From NCBI GenBank assembly GCA_017305715.1, contig JAFKKG010000017.1, positions 5,814-69,813 on the forward strand: 64,000 nt of DNA, in the 5' to 3' direction. The notes beneath the pieces were generated by a model, which saw nothing but the letters and a program-made list of their open reading frames with translations, was not told where the DNA came from and searched no databases. Each line of letters opens with the position of its first letter. The first letter of the stretch is position 1. The position numbers and the translations under genes were made by a program. This document shows, in pieces, positions 61,552 to 64,000 of this stretch. The stretch comes from Hyphomicrobiales bacterium. GTDB lineage: Bacteria > Pseudomonadota > Alphaproteobacteria > Rhizobiales > Xanthobacteraceae.

Positions 61552-62844
61552 TTGGCAGCAGGTGCAGCCATACGGCGCGGATTTCAGCACTTCGCTGACA
61601 GGATCGGCCTCGTCTGGAACAGCATCTGGTTTCAGGACGCGCCGACCACGCCGCTCGAAATTTCGCGCATCGGAATCGGTGTCGCATTGTTGCTGCACTA
61701 CATTCTCGCAACCCCCTATCTGCTGACATTCTGGGGCGACGATGGATGGATGCCGCCGGCGCTGCTGGCGGAGGAGCATGCCGATCCCTGGGCGCAGTCG
61801 GTCCTGTTTTATCTCAACGCGCCCTGGCAGCTGTATGTCTTCCACGGCCTGTTTCTGGCGTGCTGCGTTGCCTTCATCGTGGGATGGCGCACGTCATGGA
61901 TCAAATGGGCGGTCCTGATCGGCCAGCTTTCCTACGACAATCGAAATCCCGACATGTATTACGGCGTGGATTCGATCCTGGCTTGCCTGCTGCTGATCCT
62001 GTGTTTTGCGCCGATCGGACGCGCGCTCAGCCTGGACCGCGTGCGGCAGGTGCGGACGGCGAAACTGTCGGATCTCGGCGCAAACCCGTCGCGATTTAGC
62101 AGCCGCTGGGCGTTTGCCTGCACGCGGCTGATGCAAATCCAGATGGCGACGCTGTTCTTCTACAGCGCCGTCGGGAAAATTCGCGGCGAACAATGGTGGC
62201 ACGGCGATGCCGTCTGGCGGGTCTTCGCCAGCGCCGATTACTACAGCGAATTCATGCTGCGCATTCTGGCGTCGAACTTCTGGCTGGTGAATATCGCAAC
62301 CTATGCCGTCATCCTGATCGAGCTGGCGTTTCCGTTCATGGTCTGGCAGCGCCGCTCGCGGCCATATTTGCTCGCGGGCGCGATTTTCCTGCACCTGCAA
62401 TTCGCGCTGCTGCTGAACCTTTATTATTTCTCCTTCGTCATGGTCATGGGCCACATGAGCTTCCTGTTCCCGGACTGGCTGCGAAGATGGGGCGCAATGT
62501 GGAAATGGCGCATCGGGCCGATGGAGATGATCTATGACGGCCATTGCGGCTTCTGCAAGCGGTCGATGGCCGGCTTCCTCGCCTTCGACGGATTGAGACA
62601 AATCCAGATCCGCGACTTCCGCACCAACCCGTCGGATGTCGTCGGCGACGAAGAGATGAAGAAGGCGCTGTATCTGGTATTGCCGGACAAGCGCGCGCTG
62701 CCCGGCTTCGAAGCCTACAGGTACGTGGTGCTGCGTGTCCCCGGCCTCTGGTGGTTGATACCGTTTTTCTACATCCCCGTCTTCAGCCGGCTGTTCGGTC
62801 ATCCGATCTATAACTGGATCGCGGCGAACCGCAGCCGGCTCTAG
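61552..62844 (+). CDS. HTTM-domain membrane protein fused to a DCC (DUF393) thiol domain
   Basis: A 430-residue protein. Residues about 20-320 have six or more membrane segments of the HTTM type, related to vitamin-K-dependent carboxylase (ISRIGIGVALLLHYILATPYL; FFYSAVGKIRGEQWWHGDAVW; YAVILIELAFPFMVW). From about 325 there is a DCC domain starting YDGHCGFCKRSM, with the DxxCxxC motif at 329-335, then ALYLVLPDKRALPGFEAYRYVVLRVPGLWWLIPFFYIP. DCC proteins resemble thiol-disulphide oxidoreductases. The start is a TTG with GGGAAG upstream. Substrate unknown. Confidence 0.83.
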   Translation: MAAGAAIRRGFQHFADRIGLVWNSIWFQDAPTTPLEISRIGIGVALLLHYILATPYLLTFWGDDGWMPPALLAEEHADPWAQSVLFYLNAPWQLYVFHGLFLACCVAFIVGWRTSWIKWAVLIGQLSYDNRNPDMYYGVDSILACLLLILCFAPIGRALSLDRVRQVRTAKLSDLGANPSRFSSRWAFACTRLMQIQMATLFFYSAVGKIRGEQWWHGDAVWRVFASADYYSEFMLRILASNFWLVNIATYAVILIELAFPFMVWQRRSRPYLLAGAIFLHLQFALLLNLYYFSFVMVMGHMSFLFPDWLRRWGAMWKWRIGPMEMIYDGHCGFCKRSMAGFLAFDGLRQIQIRDFRTNPSDVVGDEEMKKALYLVLPDKRALPGFEAYRYVVLRVPGLWWLIPFFYIPVFSRLFGHPIYNWIAANRSRL

Positions 62845-62874
62845 ATCAACGCGATAGCGGAGGCGCGGCCAAAC

Positions 62875-63927
62875 ATGATCCCTCCTCTTGTCGTTGACCG
62901 AAGGCTGCCGCCGCAGGTGAGAGCGAACGGCGTGGCCGATTGGCTGTGGGAGATCTACCGGCGCAATCTTTTCAGCGGCGCCGTGCTGATCGCCAAGGTC
63001 GGAAATACCGTCTTCGAAGGCCAATACGGTTACGCGGATCTGGCGGACACAGCGCCACTGACGAGTCATTCCTCGTTTTCGATCGCCTCGCTGTCGAAGC
63101 AATTCACCGCCATGGCCATGCTGATGCTGGCCCATGGCGGCCGATTGAAGCTCGATGACGCGATGGCGCGCTATCTGCCTGAGCTCAACATCTATGGAGG
63201 CATCACCATCAAGCAGATGCTTCACCATACCTCCGGCTTGCCCGATTATATGGAACTGGCGGACAAGCAGTGGGACGGAACGCGCGTCATCACCGCGCCC
63301 GATGTCGTTGCCATGCTGGCGCAGTTTCGGCCGCCGCCGCAGTTCCGGGCCGGTGATGAATTCGCATATAATAACACCGGCTACGCTTTGCTGGAAGTGA
63401 TCCTGTCGCGCGTCACTGGATCGAGCTATCCGGATTTCATGAAGCGGGAAGTCTTCGACCGGCTGGGCATGAATGACAGCGCCGCGTTCAATCTGGCATC
63501 CGGCGAATGCCCGTTGCGCAACCGCGTTTTCGGTTTCCGAAAGTCCTTGTTCGGAAAAAAGGTCCTGAGCGATCTGAATTATCTCGACGGTGTCTATGGC
63601 GACGGGGGGATCTACTCCAGCACCGGCGATTTGCTCCGTTGGGACGCCGCACTGCGCTACGGCACATTGCTTCCGGTCGCCGTGTGCGAGCAGGCCTACT
63701 CTTCCGGAAGGCTCAATAGCGGCGCGCCCACGGGATATGGCCTTGGCTGGGAAATCATCTCGCCTGACGTCGTCGAGCACTGGGGCAATTGGGAAGGGTT
63801 TACGGCGCACATCCGGCGTGACCTCAGGCAGCATACGCTGCTGGTCGTGTTATCCAACCTCACGCCGTACCACGATGCGATCAGCAACGAGCTTTGGGAC
63901 GCGTTTGGTGACGGCGTGTCGGTCTGA
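62875..63927 (+). CDS. Serine hydrolase, class C beta-lactamase / penicillin-binding-protein family
   Basis: A 350-residue hydrolase. SxxK is SLSK at residues 72-75 (IASLSKQFTAMAMLML), the YxN element is YNNTGYALL at 165-167, and the third element reads HWGNWEGF. HHTSGLPDYM between them is typical. No signal peptide is seen, so it is probably cytoplasmic. Members are esterases, peptidases or lipid-acting enzymes as often as beta-lactamases, so a resistance role should not be assumed. It is 30 bases after the HTTM gene. Confidence 0.85.
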   Translation: MIPPLVVDRRLPPQVRANGVADWLWEIYRRNLFSGAVLIAKVGNTVFEGQYGYADLADTAPLTSHSSFSIASLSKQFTAMAMLMLAHGGRLKLDDAMARYLPELNIYGGITIKQMLHHTSGLPDYMELADKQWDGTRVITAPDVVAMLAQFRPPPQFRAGDEFAYNNTGYALLEVILSRVTGSSYPDFMKREVFDRLGMNDSAAFNLASGECPLRNRVFGFRKSLFGKKVLSDLNYLDGVYGDGGIYSSTGDLLRWDAALRYGTLLPVAVCEQAYSSGRLNSGAPTGYGLGWEIISPDVVEHWGNWEGFTAHIRRDLRQHTLLVVLSNLTPYHDAISNELWDAFGDGVSV

Positions 63928-63937
63928 TTGCAACCGC

Positions 63938-64000
63938 CTATGCCTTGGCGATCTTTCGCGGCGACAGGGCCAATAGCCCCGCAGCGACAAACGCCAGCAA
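63938..64000 (-). CDS. C-terminal end of a membrane protein (runs off right edge)
   Basis: The minus strand reads LLAFVAAGLLALSPRKIAKA and a stop. A hydrophobic segment followed by a positive tail looks like the last membrane helix of a larger protein whose gene lies to the right. It converges with the serine-hydrolase gene. Too short for a family call. Confidence 0.45.
   Translation of the reverse strand: MLAFVAAGLLALSPRKIAKA

Noticed and set aside
61894-63834. Minus-strand ORF of 646 codons
   Set aside because: Runs opposite two well-supported genes (HTTM-DCC and serine hydrolase), is rich in Arg, Gln, His and Asp, and shows no domain or ribosome site.
62875-63927. Antibiotic-resistance beta-lactamase
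   Set aside because: SxxK and YxN are present but no signal peptide, and the family is mostly esterases and peptidases; resistance cannot be claimed.

Overview
The window comes from a GC-rich alphaproteobacterium, most probably Bradyrhizobium or a close relative. This rests on gene content and protein style (STAS-MlaE transport operon, many acyl-CoA synthetases and SDR enzymes, branched-chain-amino-acid-type binding proteins without permeases, RTX/type I secretion, dTDP-sugar genes). It is an inference from reading, not from a database search. No rRNA, tRNA or CRISPR array was found.

Layout. 1-1645 (minus): the end of an IclR-like regulator fragment, small membrane and envelope proteins. 1817-4842: an mlaE-mlaF-mlaD lipid-transport operon with two domain fusions. 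5475-16664: a catabolic region with a LuxR-type regulator, an alpha/beta hydrolase, two SDRs, two acyl-CoA synthetases, two periplasmic binding proteins and a Baeyer-Villiger-type monooxygenase. Together these fit oxidation of an alcohol or cyclic ketone to an ester or lactone, hydrolysis and CoA activation. 16666-17090 is a ruined IS701-type transposase.

17515-27106: a sugar-type (Rbs-like) ABC transporter operon in which one permease is fused to an SMP-30/strictosidine-synthase-like beta-propeller and is followed by a free paralogue of the same enzyme, then the double ATPase, a GntR regulator and an acyl-CoA synthetase. 27205-30777: a beta-oxidation cluster in decay (crotonase remnant, SDR, internally deleted thiolase, GntR regulator) next to an apparently intact acyl-CoA dehydrogenase. 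30921-31828: a broken LysR gene and unassigned sequence.

31829-60678: a cell-surface locus. It holds glycosyltransferases, a histidine-rich RTX protein with its type I exporter (ABC plus HlyD), two translationally coupled SapC-like genes with a methyltransferase, a set of proteins sharing a YPDV...GWREGRNP repeat, FkbM and other methyltransferases, a probable lipoprotein, the complete dTDP-L-rhamnose set (rfbA, B, C, D), UDP-glucose dehydrogenase and a dTDP-hexose ketoisomerase. The simplest reading is synthesis of a rhamnose-containing surface glycan together with export, and perhaps glycosylation, of an S-layer-like RTX protein. This is the best candidate in the window for an undescribed system. 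61020-63927: a membrane protein, an HTTM-DCC fusion protein and a class C beta-lactamase-like serine hydrolase. The window ends inside a minus-strand membrane-protein gene.
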